Shown: positions 25,923 to 35,476, counted from the first letter of the stretch. The stretch: 51,589 bases of DNA from Smithella sp. (GCA_012510495.1 JAAZHX010000240.1:1-51589), one strand, 5' to 3'. Translations and numbers: made by a program. Notes: generated from the sequence alone by a model not told the origin.

Positions 25923-26435
25923 ATGAAGAAAATCACATTAACTCTAACAGCCGTTTTGGCGGGCTTGCTTTTAACGACTTCGGCCTTCGCCTGGGGACCC
26001 GGCCCGGGAAAGGGCAGAGGATACGGACCCTGCGGGGATGCAAGTCTGGAAAGATTAAATCTGACCGATGAACAGAAAGTAAAAATTGAAGCCCTGCAGG
26101 ACGCAAACTACAAAGCCACGAGACCCGTCCGGGAAAAGATTTTTGACAAATCCGTGGAATTGCGAAGACTGTGGCTGCAGGCCAATCCGGACAGGGGAAA
26201 AATCACTGCGGCTCAAAAGGAGCTTCGGACGTTGAGAAACGAAATGGAGGACAGGGCGACCAACTTAAGGCTTGAAGTTAACAAGGTTTTGACTCCCGAG
26301 CAAAAGGATCAGCTGGCCAACCTGCCATGGGGCAGAAAAGCAGGCTTTGGCCCCCGCGGCGGAATGAGAGGCGACTGTGGATTCGGCGCAGGCCAGGGTC
26401 CCGGACCCGGTTTAGGAATGGGTATCTGCCGATAG
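25923..26435 (+). CDS. zraP: Periplasmic Spy/CpxP/ZraP-family protein
   Basis: 170 residues with a signal peptide (MKKITLTLTAVLAGLLLTTS then AFA|W). The mature part is helical with the two LTxxQ-like motifs of this family: LNLTDEQKVKIEALQDANY and VLTPEQKDQLANL, joined by a long charged helix. Both ends are Gly/Pro-rich. Relatives are metal-responsive chaperones; E. coli ZraP binds zinc through His and Cys. The mature protein here has no His at all and only three Cys (PCGDAS, GDCGF, GICR), so any metal site must differ. AAAAGGAGATGCATT precedes the ATG, and a strong terminator follows. Confidence 0.85.
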   Translation: MKKITLTLTAVLAGLLLTTSAFAWGPGPGKGRGYGPCGDASLERLNLTDEQKVKIEALQDANYKATRPVREKIFDKSVELRRLWLQANPDRGKITAAQKELRTLRNEMEDRATNLRLEVNKVLTPEQKDQLANLPWGRKAGFGPRGGMRGDCGFGAGQGPGPGLGMGICR

Positions 26436-26457
26436 CACTTGCCCATACCTCCTTTGG

Positions 26458-26484
26458 AAGGGGAGCCTCGGCTCCCCTTTTTTT
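26458..26484 (+). terminator. Rho-independent terminator of the zraP-like gene
   Basis: Perfect 10-bp stem AAGGGGAGCC/GGCTCCCCTT with a 2-base minimal loop (opening to four), followed by a T-run. Confidence 0.92.
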
Positions 26485-26502
26485 GTCGAAAAGAAAAAAG
26501 TT

Positions 26503-26531
26503 TTGACAAACCGGACGTTTTGCATTAACAG
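26503..26531 (+). promoter_or_regulatory. Promoter of the leu operon
   Basis: A consensus TTGACA lies 17 bases before TAACAG. The start point would be near 26538, about 25 bases before the leader ORF and 225 bases before leuA. Confidence 0.6.
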
Positions 26532-26563
26532 GGTGCGCAACATTACAAATTAAAAGGAACGTC

Positions 26564-26683
26564 ATGTTCGGTTTTACGACGGCAACGATTTTGGCAAGCG
26601 CTCTTCTGACCCTGCTTCCGGGCCTCGCCCTGTTGCGCCTGTTGGTCAAGGCCGCCTGCCCGCCGGTTTTAGGTCGTCGCTGA
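26564..26683 (+). CDS. Leucine-rich leader peptide of the leu operon
   Basis: A 39-codon frame begins at an ATG preceded by AAAAGGAACGTC (AAAGGA site): MFGFTTATILASALLTLLPG then LALLRLLVKAACPPVLGRR. Eleven of its 39 residues are Leu, with clusters at CTTCTG-ACC-CTGCTT and CTGTTG-CGC-CTGTTG. It lies between a consensus-like promoter and an intrinsic terminator directly before leuA, as in leucine attenuators. A stalled ribosome at the second Leu cluster would be placed about 60 bases before the terminator. The peptide could instead be a small membrane protein, since it is hydrophobic, but its position argues for a leader. Confidence 0.65.
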   Translation: MFGFTTATILASALLTLLPGLALLRLLVKAACPPVLGRR

Positions 26684-26706
26684 ACGCAAAGTATAACGAA
26701 TTACCT

Positions 26707-26741
26707 AAAAGGGCCGTGGGCGAAATCCACGGCCTTTTTTT
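26707..26741 (+). terminator. Attenuator terminator upstream of leuA
   Basis: Stem GGCCGTGG/CCACGGCC with loop GCGAAAT and seven T ends 21 bases before the leuA ATG. Two possible competing pairings exist: TTTTAGGT (26667-26674) with ACCTAAAA (26703-26710), and AAGGCCG (26648-26654) with CGGCCTT (26730-26736). A terminator inside the leader of an operon implies regulated read-through. Confidence 0.75.
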
Positions 26742-26761
26742 GTGGAGTGAAAGGAGCCCCT

Positions 26762-28312
26762 ATGAAGAAGGATAAAAATCGCGTCTATATTTTTGACACG
26801 TCGTTGAGAGACGGAGAGCAATCGCCCGGCAACAGCATGAACACGGAGGAAAAGCTGCTTTTAGCCAGGCAGCTGGAAAAACTCGGCGTCGATATCATCG
26901 AGGCGGGGTTTCCCATCGCCTCGGAAGGCGATTTCGACGCAGTCCGCCAGATCGCCCGGGAAATCCGGAAATCGCAGGTGGCGGGACTGGCGCGCGCCGA
27001 CAAACAGGACATCGACCGCGCCTGGCAGGCCATCCGGCAGGCGGCGCATCCGCGCATCCATACCTTCATTTCCTCTTCGGATATTCATCTGAAATACCAG
27101 CTGAAAAAGAGCCGGGCGCAGGTGCTCAAGGAAGCCGTCGCCGCCGTCAAACTGGCGCGCTCCTATACGCCCAATGTGGAATTTTCCCCGATGGACGCCA
27201 CCCGTTCGGACAGGGACTATCTGGCGGAGATGGTTTCCGCCGTGATTGACGCCGGCGCCGCCACCGTCAACATTCCCGATACGGTCGGCTATGCGATTCC
27301 CGAAGAGTTCGGCAATCTGATCGCCTACCTGTTCGCCAATGTCAAAAACATGGGCGATACGATCATCTCCGTCCACTGTCATGACGATCTGGGGCTGGCG
27401 GCGGCCAATTCGCTTTCCGCCATCCGCGCCGGCGCGCGGCAGGTGGAGTGCACGATCAACGGCATCGGGGAACGGGCCGGAAACACGGCTATGGAAGAAA
27501 TTGTCATGGCGCTGGCCACGCGCAGGGACCTGTATGGTCTTCATACCCAAATCAAAACCGGGCAGATTTATAAAACCTCGCGCCTGCTGACACAGATCAC
27601 CGGTATCCCCGTGCAGCCGAACAAGGCCATCGTCGGCGCCAACGCGTTCGCGCATGAATCCGGTATTCATCAGGACGGCCTGATCAAGGAAAAAATCACC
27701 TACGAGATCATGACCCCGAAGTCCGTCGGGATCAGTGACAGCCATATCGTCCTGGGCAAACACTCCGGACGGGCCGCCATTGCGCACCACCTGAAAAAAA
27801 TGGGCTACAGCCTGAATGAAGAACAGATCAACCGCGTTGCGGCAAAGGTCAAAGATCTGGCGGACGTGAAAAAAGACATCTATGATGAGGACATGGAAGC
27901 GATTCTCTATGAAGAGCTTTACCGGGGCGAAGAAAAGTACAACCTGATCTACCTTAATGTGGTCAGCGGCAATGTGGCGATTCCCACGGCGACCATGGAA
28001 ATGCAGGTGGGCTGCGAGGTGATCCGCGACGCGGGTTTCGGCAACGGGCCGGTGGACGCGACCTTCGCAGCCATCCGCAACATCACCAGGACCGACTACC
28101 CGCTTTTGAAGTACGCGGTCAACGCCATTACCGGCGGATCGGACGCCCAGGGCGAAACGATGGTGCAGCTCCAGTACAACGGGCATTGTGTCGTCGGGCG
28201 CGGCGCGCATCCGGACGTGATTGTCGCCTCGGCCAAGGCGTATATCAACGCGCTGAACCGGTTGGAATTTTTAAAGGACAACACCAAAAAGGTTAAACTT
28301 GAATTAAGCTGA
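26762..28312 (+). CDS. leuA: 2-isopropylmalate synthase
   Basis: 516 residues from the ATG after AAAGGAGCCCCT. It condenses acetyl-CoA with 2-ketoisovalerate, the first step of leucine synthesis. The TIM barrel starts with FDTSLRDGEQSPGN and contains metal ligands in HCHDDLGLAAANS and the signature NGIGERAGN. A linker follows, then the C-terminal regulatory domain (about 395-516, with GNGPVDATFAAIRNI). That domain normally carries leucine feedback inhibition. The set leuA-leuC-leuD-leuB follows in order. Citramalate synthase is the main alternative, but the motifs and context favour LeuA. Confidence 0.92.
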   Translation: MKKDKNRVYIFDTSLRDGEQSPGNSMNTEEKLLLARQLEKLGVDIIEAGFPIASEGDFDAVRQIAREIRKSQVAGLARADKQDIDRAWQAIRQAAHPRIHTFISSSDIHLKYQLKKSRAQVLKEAVAAVKLARSYTPNVEFSPMDATRSDRDYLAEMVSAVIDAGAATVNIPDTVGYAIPEEFGNLIAYLFANVKNMGDTIISVHCHDDLGLAAANSLSAIRAGARQVECTINGIGERAGNTAMEEIVMALATRRDLYGLHTQIKTGQIYKTSRLLTQITGIPVQPNKAIVGANAFAHESGIHQDGLIKEKITYEIMTPKSVGISDSHIVLGKHSGRAAIAHHLKKMGYSLNEEQINRVAAKVKDLADVKKDIYDEDMEAILYEELYRGEEKYNLIYLNVVSGNVAIPTATMEMQVGCEVIRDAGFGNGPVDATFAAIRNITRTDYPLLKYAVNAITGGSDAQGETMVQLQYNGHCVVGRGAHPDVIVASAKAYINALNRLEFLKDNTKKVKLELS

Positions 28313-28493
28313 AAAATGCGATAGTCACAAACCATGCTCCTGCTCCCGCAAAAAGCCCCGTGGGATGCCCTTGGTCATGGTGAGCCTGTCCAACCGTGAG
28401 GAGTTCAAAGGCCGGCCCCCGGCAAACCCGGTTTTTTGCGAAAGCGCCGGCATCATCTTTTAAAACGCATTCCATCATCAGGGAGCTTACAGC

Positions 28494-29753
28494 GTGGGAA
28501 ACACGATAACGGAAAAAATTTTAATGGCGCACACGGACCTGAAGGAAATCGCGCCCGGCCAGCTCATCAACGCCCGCGTGGATATCGCGCTGGGAAACGA
28601 CATCACGGCGCCCATCGCCATTCGCGAATTCCGCCAGGCCGGCGGAAAGAAGGTTTTTGACCGGGACCGGGTGGCGCTGGTTCTGGACCATTTTACGCCG
28701 AATAAAGACATCGACTCCGCCCAGCAGTGCAAAACCGTCCGCGAATTCGCCCTCGAGCACGGCATTACGCACTTCTACGAAGGCGGACAGGTGGGCGTCG
28801 AACACGCGCTGCTGCCGGAAAAGGGCATCGTGCTTCCCGGCGACTTGGTCATCGGCGCGGACAGCCACACCTGCACCTACGGCGCCCTGGGCGCTTTCGC
28901 CACCGGCGTCGGCAGCACGGACCTCGCCGCGGCCCTGCTCACGGGCGAGCTGTGGTTCAAGGTTCCGGAGTCGATCAAATTTGTCATCTACGGCAAACTG
29001 CAAAAATGGGTTTCCGGAAAAGACCTGATTCTTCACATCATCGGACGCATCGGCGTGGACGGCGCTCTCTATTCCGCGATGGAATTCACGGGCGAAACGA
29101 TCCGCACGCTCCCCATGGCCGACCGGCTGTCCATGGCCAACATGGCCATCGAAGCCGGGGCGAAAAACGGCATTTTCCCGCCGGACGAGATCACCGGGCA
29201 ATACGTCAAGCCGCGCGCCAAAAGGCCTTACACGTTTTACACATCCGATCCGGACGCCGTTTACGCGCAGACGTTTGAAATCGACGCCTCCCAACTGGAA
29301 CTTCAGGTTGCCTTTCCTCATCTGCCTTCCAACGTCAGGGGAATCAGCCGGACAGGCGAAGTGAATATCGACCAATCCCTGATCGGGAGCTGCACCAACG
29401 GCCGGATTGAAGATCTGCGCGTTGCCGCCGGAATTTTGAAAGGCCGCCGGGCCGCGGCCCATGTCCGCCTGATCGTGGTTCCGGCCACGCCGCTCATTTA
29501 CCGGCAGGCTCTCCGGGAAGGGCTGCTGGAAACCTTCATGGACGCGGGGGCGGTCATCAGCCCGCCGTCCTGCGGCGCGTGCCTGGGAGGGCACCTGGGC
29601 ATTCTGGCCGAGGGCGAAAAATCCGTCGCTACCACCAACCGCAATTTTGTGGGGCGCATGGGTCATCCCAAAAGTGAAGTCTATCTGGCCGGCCCCGCCG
29701 TAGCCGCGGCGTCCGCCGTTCTGGGCCGCATCGCCTCGCCGGACGAGCTATAA
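28494..29753 (+). CDS. leuC: 3-isopropylmalate dehydratase, large subunit
   Basis: 419 residues from a GTG start preceded by CAGGGAGCTTACAGC. It belongs to the aconitase superfamily and isomerises 2- to 3-isopropylmalate with LeuD. The [4Fe-4S] ligands are visible in [11 protein letters not shown] and the pair CGAC in [12 protein letters not shown]. The substrate-side motif [20 protein letters not shown] is intact. The short, about 420-residue form is the one usual in archaea and anaerobes. A 181-base gap with no recognised feature separates it from leuA. Confidence 0.93.
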   Translation: MGNTITEKILMAHTDLKEIAPGQLINARVDIALGNDITAPIAIREFRQAGGKKVFDRDRVALVLDHFTPNKDIDSAQQCKTVREFALEHGITHFYEGGQVGVEHALLPEKGIVLPGDLVIGADSHTCTYGALGAFATGVGSTDLAAALLTGELWFKVPESIKFVIYGKLQKWVSGKDLILHIIGRIGVDGALYSAMEFTGETIRTLPMADRLSMANMAIEAGAKNGIFPPDEITGQYVKPRAKRPYTFYTSDPDAVYAQTFEIDASQLELQVAFPHLPSNVRGISRTGEVNIDQSLIGSCTNGRIEDLRVAAGILKGRRAAAHVRLIVVPATPLIYRQALREGLLETFMDAGAVISPPSCGACLGGHLGILAEGEKSVATTNRNFVGRMGHPKSEVYLAGPAVAAASAVLGRIASPDEL

Positions 29754-29772
29754 ACGCAAAGGGGACACGACC

Positions 29773-30258
<486 letters not shown>

Positions 30259-30265
30259 GAAAAGC

Positions 30266-31369
30266 ATGACGAAACAAAATCTGAATATCGCCGTTTTCGC
30301 CGGGGATGGCATCGGGCCGGAAATTATCCTGGAAGCCCTGAAAGTCCTGAAACTCGTCGCCGACCGGCGCGGCCTCTCCCTGACGCTGAAGGAAGGACTG
30401 ATCGGCGGGAGCGCCTATGACGCGTGCGGTACGCCCTTTCCCGAGGAAAGCCTTGCGCTTGCCCTGCAAAGCGACGCCGTGCTGCTGGGCGCAGTGGGCG
30501 GGCCGAAATGGGAAGGACTGGACTACAGCGTCCGGCCGGAGCGCGCGCTGCTGGGTCTGCGCGAAAAGCTGGGGCTTTACGCCAATCTGCGGCCCGTGAC
30601 GGTTTTTGACGAGCTGGCGGACGCCTCCCCGCTCAAAAAGAATCTGGTGCAGGGCATCGATATGCTGATTTTGCGGGAGCTGACCGGCGACATCTATTTC
30701 GGCAAACCGCGCGGCGTGACCAAAGACCAAAGCGGCCGGCGCACCGGCGTCAACACCATGATCTACACGGAAGACGAAATTCGCCGCATCGCGCTGTGCG
30801 CGTTTGAGCTGGCGCGCGCCCGCAGGAAAAAACTCCTGTCGGTGGACAAGGCCAACGTCCTGGAAACCACGGAATTGTGGCGCCAGGTCGTAACGGAAAC
30901 CGGCCGCGGCTATCCCGACGTGGCGCTTTCGCACATGTATGTGGACAACTGCGCCATGCAGCTCATCCGCAATCCCTCGCAGTTTGACGTGATCGTGACC
31001 GCCAACCTGTTCGGCGATATTCTGAGCGACGAAGCCGCCATGCTGACCGGCTCCATCGGCATGCTGCCGTCGGCCAGCCTGGGCGACGGGAAGGCTCTGT
31101 ACGAGCCGATCCACGGCTCCGCGCCCGACATCGCGGGAAGGAACATGGCCAACCCGCTGGCGACGATTCTGTCCGTCGCCATGATGCTGCGGCATTCGCT
31201 GAACCGGTCCGCGGAGGCGGCGCTGATCGAACAATCGGTAAAAAATGTTCTGCAGGACGGCTGGCGCACTCCGGACATCGCCCGAGCGGGCGGCAGGACG
31301 GCCACCACGGAAGAAATGGGCGACGCCGTCATCCGGAAACTTTCCTTCCTCCTGCGGGAACCCGCCTGA
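30266..31369 (+). CDS. leuB: 3-isopropylmalate dehydrogenase
   Basis: 367 residues, seven bases after leuD. It oxidises and decarboxylates 3-isopropylmalate with NAD. Motifs: [10 protein letters not shown] at the N terminus, [14 protein letters not shown], the metal and substrate Asp region [15 protein letters not shown], and the NAD-binding [22 protein letters not shown] favours LeuB over isocitrate dehydrogenase. It completes the leucine operon. Confidence 0.94.
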   Translation: MTKQNLNIAVFAGDGIGPEIILEALKVLKLVADRRGLSLTLKEGLIGGSAYDACGTPFPEESLALALQSDAVLLGAVGGPKWEGLDYSVRPERALLGLREKLGLYANLRPVTVFDELADASPLKKNLVQGIDMLILRELTGDIYFGKPRGVTKDQSGRRTGVNTMIYTEDEIRRIALCAFELARARRKKLLSVDKANVLETTELWRQVVTETGRGYPDVALSHMYVDNCAMQLIRNPSQFDVIVTANLFGDILSDEAAMLTGSIGMLPSASLGDGKALYEPIHGSAPDIAGRNMANPLATILSVAMMLRHSLNRSAEAALIEQSVKNVLQDGWRTPDIARAGGRTATTEEMGDAVIRKLSFLLREPA

Positions 31370-31385
31370 AAGGAGGCAGGGCCGC

Positions 31386-32006
31386 ATGCCAAACACCGTC
31401 ACTATTCTGGAAAATATTATCATCGCCCCGCCCGTGGCGCAGATTTATTCCCGTCTCGGCTTTAAAAAAAACATTACATCTCTTTCGTCCGATCATCGGC
31501 AGGAAACGGACCGGTATATGGAAGAAGCGGCTTCGATCATTCGCCTGCAGGGTTCCTTCCTGCGGCTTTCCGTCCGCAATAATGACGGCCTGACCATTGC
31601 CCTAGAGGGACGGACAACCTTCCGCAGCGCAAAGCTTTCCGCGTTTCTGGGTAACTGCCGGGACGCGGTGCTGATGGGAGCGACGGCCGGCCAACCCATC
31701 ATGGACGCCATCGGGGAAAAAACCGCTCAGGGAAATTTGACCGCCGCCGTCGTTTACGATGCGACAGCCAGTGAAATGACCGACGCGGCGCTCGACTGGA
31801 TCATGAATTATGTCAACGGCCGTCTCCGGCGCGAAGGCAGACGCCTGCTGCCGCGCCGCTTTTCCGCGGGTTACGCGGATTTTGCATTGGACCATCAGAA
31901 AGCCCTGCACAAAAAATTGCAGATGGAAAAAATCGGCGTTTCCATCACGCCGGATTGTATTCTCAAACCGGAAAAGTCCGTTACCGCCATCAGCGCCATC
32001 CCATGA
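31386..32006 (+). CDS. Stand-alone methionine-synthase activation-domain protein
   Basis: 206 residues from the ATG after AAGGAGGCAGGGCCGC, 16 bases beyond leuB. The C-terminal part, RRFSAGYADFALDHQKALHK then ILKPEKSVTAISAI, is the pattern of the C-terminal reactivation domain of cobalamin-dependent methionine synthase. That domain binds SAM and lets the oxidised cobalamin be remethylated. As a separate protein it would serve a MetH lacking the domain, which is not in this window. A role with another corrinoid protein is possible. It is probably cotranscribed with leuB, but no metabolic tie to leucine is evident. Confidence 0.75.
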   Translation: MPNTVTILENIIIAPPVAQIYSRLGFKKNITSLSSDHRQETDRYMEEAASIIRLQGSFLRLSVRNNDGLTIALEGRTTFRSAKLSAFLGNCRDAVLMGATAGQPIMDAIGEKTAQGNLTAAVVYDATASEMTDAALDWIMNYVNGRLRREGRRLLPRRFSAGYADFALDHQKALHKKLQMEKIGVSITPDCILKPEKSVTAISAIP

Positions 32007-32054
32007 AATCCCGGAGGCGATCGGTGCTTCGCCGGAAGCGGCGGAAATCTGCCT

Positions 32055-33299
32055 TCAGGACCTGGGAGCGGAAGAATCCTTCCTCCGCGGGATTTTCGAC
32101 CGGCGCGCTTCGATTCTCTTTTTGTACTCGCTGATGAATTCCCTGGATGACAGATACTTGTCAGCAAACGACACGATGTAGGATTCCTTGTATTTGGGCG
32201 GCACAAGGGTCAGCGGCCACATATGTTTTCGGATGATATCCTCTTCGATGTCGTTGAGAGAGAAGTATTTTCTGGCATTGGCCACGGCGATTTTCGGATG
32301 TTCCAGGCCGTGGAATTTTTCCCGGGGCAAATCCGGCACGTCGTGATGGCGCCAGTCATAGAGAAAAAAGTCATGAAGAAGCGCGCCCCGGGCCGTGGAA
32401 CGGTAATCGAGCCTGAGAAACTTGCTGATCCGGTAGGACAAGTAGGCCACATCGTGGACATGGCGATAAATGGAGGAGTTGTGGTGGAAGTAATCCTTGA
32501 GCTTCCGGAACTCCTCATGCTGCAGAATATCCCCCACGGTCTCGTAATACTCCGTTTCGAAAGGCTTCCGGCCGTCGAGCTCCTGAAAGATTTTTTCCGA
32601 AACGGGCTTCAAAAAGGAACCAACCTTGATCCGGATACGCCGGTTGATGTTCTGGTTGACGTACTTGTTCAGGTCGGGAAAGGCTTCCCGCAGGCGCTGA
32701 AAGGATTTCAGGATGTCCTCGATTTCGAGGCTGCTTAAATTGAAGTATTCCTCATACAGATAGGCGACGCCCTTGCGGAAGGCGGCCAGCGAAATCACGG
32801 AGAAGGTGCAGTCGATCCAGAAATACAACATGAAAACGATGGCAACGATTTGCACCAGCCCCCCGGGCAGCATGGCCTCCCGCCGAAGGGCTTCGGGGTG
32901 AACAAACAGGACAAATCCCGTCGCCAGAAGCGTCCAGAGCAGGGAAAAGCGCAGGCAGACATAGCCGTGGAGATTGAACCGGTACTCCGAGTAGTCCCAC
33001 AACTTCAGTTTGAAGATCTTTTCAGACAGATAGCCGGTCGTGTATTCCAGAAGCGAAATCACCAAACCAAAGACGGCCAGACGAAGCGCAACGGACCAGT
33101 CCCGCAGGAAGTGCTCCAGGACAATGACGAGAAAGGCGCTGATGCCGTAAATGGGAATAAAAGGACCCAAGAGAAATCCCGCGTTGACGAATTTTCGCTG
33201 GGTCAGGGAGCGGTAAACCACCTCCACCACCCATCCGGCAAAGCAGTATGCCGCAAACAGGACAATATAATAAAAGAAATTCAGATGGTCATCCAACAT
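32055..33299 (-). CDS. Membrane protein: CmpB-like (ABC type IV permease-like) domain fused to an HD domain
   Basis: 414 residues from the ATG at 33299; a GTG three codons earlier is possible. The first 175 residues form about six membrane spans with the CmpB/DUF1113-type start CFAGWVVEVVYRSLTQRKFV and GFLLGPFIPIYG. A helical linker of about 90 residues follows. The last 150 residues look like an HD metal hydrolase: HNSSIYRHVHDVAYLSYRIS, RGALLHDFFLYDW, a His in RKHMWPL, and Asp in VSFADKYLSS, matching H...HD...H...D. HD domains cleave phosphate esters, often in nucleotide signalling. The fusion suggests a membrane-tethered hydrolase. No function is known to me. Confidence 0.78.
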   Translation of the reverse strand: MLDDHLNFFYYIVLFAAYCFAGWVVEVVYRSLTQRKFVNAGFLLGPFIPIYGISAFLVIVLEHFLRDWSVALRLAVFGLVISLLEYTTGYLSEKIFKLKLWDYSEYRFNLHGYVCLRFSLLWTLLATGFVLFVHPEALRREAMLPGGLVQIVAIVFMLYFWIDCTFSVISLAAFRKGVAYLYEEYFNLSSLEIEDILKSFQRLREAFPDLNKYVNQNINRRIRIKVGSFLKPVSEKIFQELDGRKPFETEYYETVGDILQHEEFRKLKDYFHHNSSIYRHVHDVAYLSYRISKFLRLDYRSTARGALLHDFFLYDWRHHDVPDLPREKFHGLEHPKIAVANARKYFSLNDIEEDIIRKHMWPLTLVPPKYKESYIVSFADKYLSSREFISEYKKRIEARRSKIPRRKDSSAPRS

Positions 33300-33443
33300 G
33301 GGTTTCACCCGCCCTTTTGTGTTGCCCGATGCTACACAATTACCCTCTTTTTGTGAAGATATTTTGCGGCCATCTGTGGTATGAAACGGAACGTTAAAAT
33401 TTCACCGTCTGCCGGCCACGGCAAAAAGCGGGAAGGAACCTGC

Positions 33444-34376
33444 ATGATCAAAGATTATTTCATCGCGGCGCTCAAAGGAATGGGCATGGGCGCGGCCAAC
33501 GTCATTCCCGGCGTTTCCGGCGGCACGATCGCTCTGATCACCGGGATTTTTCAGCGGCTCATCGACGCCTTGAAATCATTTGATCTTCAGGCGTTCAAAC
33601 TATTTTTTACAGGCCGGTGGCGGGCCTTCGCCCGGCACACCGACTTCTTTTTTCTGCTGGCCGTCTTTGCGGGCGCGGCCGTGAGCATCCTGTCGCTGGT
33701 CCGGCTGTTCCGGTTTCTGTTCGACCATTACCCCGTCTTCATCTGGTCGTATTTTTTCGGACTCATCCTCGCTTCCGTCTTCTTTGTCGGAAAAACCATC
33801 GGACGCCGGACGCCGTCCGTGGTCCTGGTGTTTATTCTGGGGGCCGCCACAGCCGCCGCCATATCGTTTTTGCGCCCGGCGGCGCAAAACGATTCCTTCT
33901 GGTATCTTGTGATCTGCGGCATCGTGGCGATCTGCAGCATGATCCTGCCGGGCATCTCCGGCTCCTTTGTACTGATTCTGATGGGCAACTATGAACTGAT
34001 CGTCATCGACGCGGTCAACGCGCTGGACTTGCGCATCCTGCTTCCCGTAGCCTTGGGCGCCGTTGTCGGACTGGTGGCTTTTTCCCATTTCCTGTCCTGG
34101 ATTTTCCGCAAATTCCGCGCTGAAACAATCTCCACGCTGACCGGCTTCATTCTGGGATCTTTGCTCATCCTCTGGCCCTGGAAGACGGCCGTCTGGCGGC
34201 TGGACGCGGACGGCGCCGCCGTCGTGCGGAACGGGAAAAAACTGGTGGAAGGCTATGCGTATAACCTGCCGCCCGTCGATGAAGAATTCTGGCGGGCGCT
34301 GGCCATGATGGCGGCGGGCATCCTGACCATCTGGGTGACGGAGAAACTGGCCGCCCGCAACGATTCCCCTCAATAA
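33444..34376 (+). CDS. DUF368 family membrane transporter (PopT type)
   Basis: 310 residues from the ATG after GGGAAGGAACCTGC, with eight or more membrane spans. Two related Gly/Pro signatures mark an internal duplication: GAANVIPGVSGGTIALITG near the start and CSMILPGISGSFVLILMGNY in the middle. DUF368 proteins have been shown in other bacteria to return undecaprenyl phosphate across the inner membrane (PopT), supporting cell-wall and surface-glycan synthesis. That function is carried over here by family membership only. The next gene begins 37 bases later. Confidence 0.82.
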   Translation: MIKDYFIAALKGMGMGAANVIPGVSGGTIALITGIFQRLIDALKSFDLQAFKLFFTGRWRAFARHTDFFFLLAVFAGAAVSILSLVRLFRFLFDHYPVFIWSYFFGLILASVFFVGKTIGRRTPSVVLVFILGAATAAAISFLRPAAQNDSFWYLVICGIVAICSMILPGISGSFVLILMGNYELIVIDAVNALDLRILLPVALGAVVGLVAFSHFLSWIFRKFRAETISTLTGFILGSLLILWPWKTAVWRLDADGAAVVRNGKKLVEGYAYNLPPVDEEFWRALAMMAAGILTIWVTEKLAARNDSPQ

Positions 34377-34412
34377 ATTCGCAAAAACGTGCGGCTGCGG
34401 CAGGGAGGCATC

Positions 34413-35360
34413 ATGGAAAAGATTAAACTGGGCATCAGCGCCTGTCTGCTGGGAGAAAACGTCCGCTATGACGGCGGGCACAAGCTTGACCGCTTTCTGC
34501 GCGACACGCTGGGACGGTATGCGGACTACGTGCCGGTCTGTCCGGAAACCGAATGCGGCATGGGCGTTCCCCGCGAAGCCATGCGGCTGGAGGGCAATCC
34601 GGACGCTCCCCGTCTTCTCACCCGCGACACGCGGATCGATAAAACAGAGATGATGGTTTCCTGGGCGAAAAAGCGCATCGCCCGGCTTGCATCCGAAAAC
34701 CTCTGCGGCTTCATCTTCAAAAGCGACTCGCCGTCGTGCGGAATGGAAAGAGTCAAGGTCTATGACGAAAAAGGCATGCCCGCAAAAACAGGCGTGGGCA
34801 TCTTTGTGCGGGTGTTTATGGATGCTTTTCCCATGCTACCGGTGGAAGAGGAAGGCCGCCTTCACGATCCGCGGCTTCGTGAAAATTTCATCGAGCGGAT
34901 TTTCACGCTCAGGCGCTGGCGCGAGGTCCGCGGGGGAAAATCCCCCCGGGGCGCGCTGGTGGATTTTCACACCCGGCACAAATTGCTTCTGCTGTCGCAC
35001 AGCACAAAACTTTATCGGGAGATGGGAAAGCTGGTCGCCGGGCAGAAGCGCCACTCCCTGCAGGCTCTCCGGGCAAACTACGAAGCCCTGCTCATGAAAG
35101 CGTTGAGTCTGAAAACTTCGCCGAAAAAACATGTCAATGTTCTGATGCACATAATGGACTATTTCCGGGAGAAACTCTCCGCCGATGAAAAAAGAGAGCT
35201 GCTGGAAATTTTCGGGCGCTACGCGCAGGGCCATCTTCCCCTGATCGTTCCTCTCACGCTGATCGGCCGCTATGTGCGCAAATACGACGAGCCGTATCTG
35301 AAAGAGCAGGTTTACCTGAATCCGCATCCGCTGGAGCTGCAATTGCGCAACCATGTGTAA
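34413..35360 (+). CDS. DUF523-DUF1722 fusion protein (TudS-like plus YbgA-like)
   Basis: 315 residues from the ATG after CAGGGAGGCATC. The N-terminal half is DUF523, with cysteines in GISACLLGENVRYDGGHK, VCPETECGMGVPREAMRLEG and KSDSPSCGMERV. In the desulfidase TudS three such Cys hold a [4Fe-4S] cluster that removes sulfur from thiouracil. The C-terminal half, from about residue 185 (VDFHTRHKLLLLSHSTKLYR) to LRNHV, is DUF1722, the YbgA domain found next to photolyase in E. coli and of unknown role. The fused form is common in bacteria. It may be cotranscribed with the DUF368 gene. Confidence 0.83.
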   Translation: MEKIKLGISACLLGENVRYDGGHKLDRFLRDTLGRYADYVPVCPETECGMGVPREAMRLEGNPDAPRLLTRDTRIDKTEMMVSWAKKRIARLASENLCGFIFKSDSPSCGMERVKVYDEKGMPAKTGVGIFVRVFMDAFPMLPVEEEGRLHDPRLRENFIERIFTLRRWREVRGGKSPRGALVDFHTRHKLLLLSHSTKLYREMGKLVAGQKRHSLQALRANYEALLMKALSLKTSPKKHVNVLMHIMDYFREKLSADEKRELLEIFGRYAQGHLPLIVPLTLIGRYVRKYDEPYLKEQVYLNPHPLELQLRNHV

Positions 35361-35408
35361 AAAGCAAATTGGCCTTCTGCAGGGGCGCCCGGGACGACGC
35401 CCGATCAT

Positions 35409-35437
35409 AAAAAAAAGGAGCCGCGAGGCTCCCTTTT
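35409..35437. terminator. Bidirectional terminator between the DUF523 gene and htpX
   Basis: Stem GGAGCC/GGCTCC with loop GCGA is flanked by eight A on the left and CTTTT on the right. It gives a T-run on the minus strand (htpX) and a shorter one on the plus strand. Confidence 0.8.
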
Positions 35438-35476
35438 GATTCCGGCGGGCGCTTCGCGTCCGCGTCAGTCGTTTTT

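Noticed and set aside
28313-28493. Possible second leader or tRNA in the leuA-leuC gap
   Set aside because: No cloverleaf, terminator or convincing small ORF was found.
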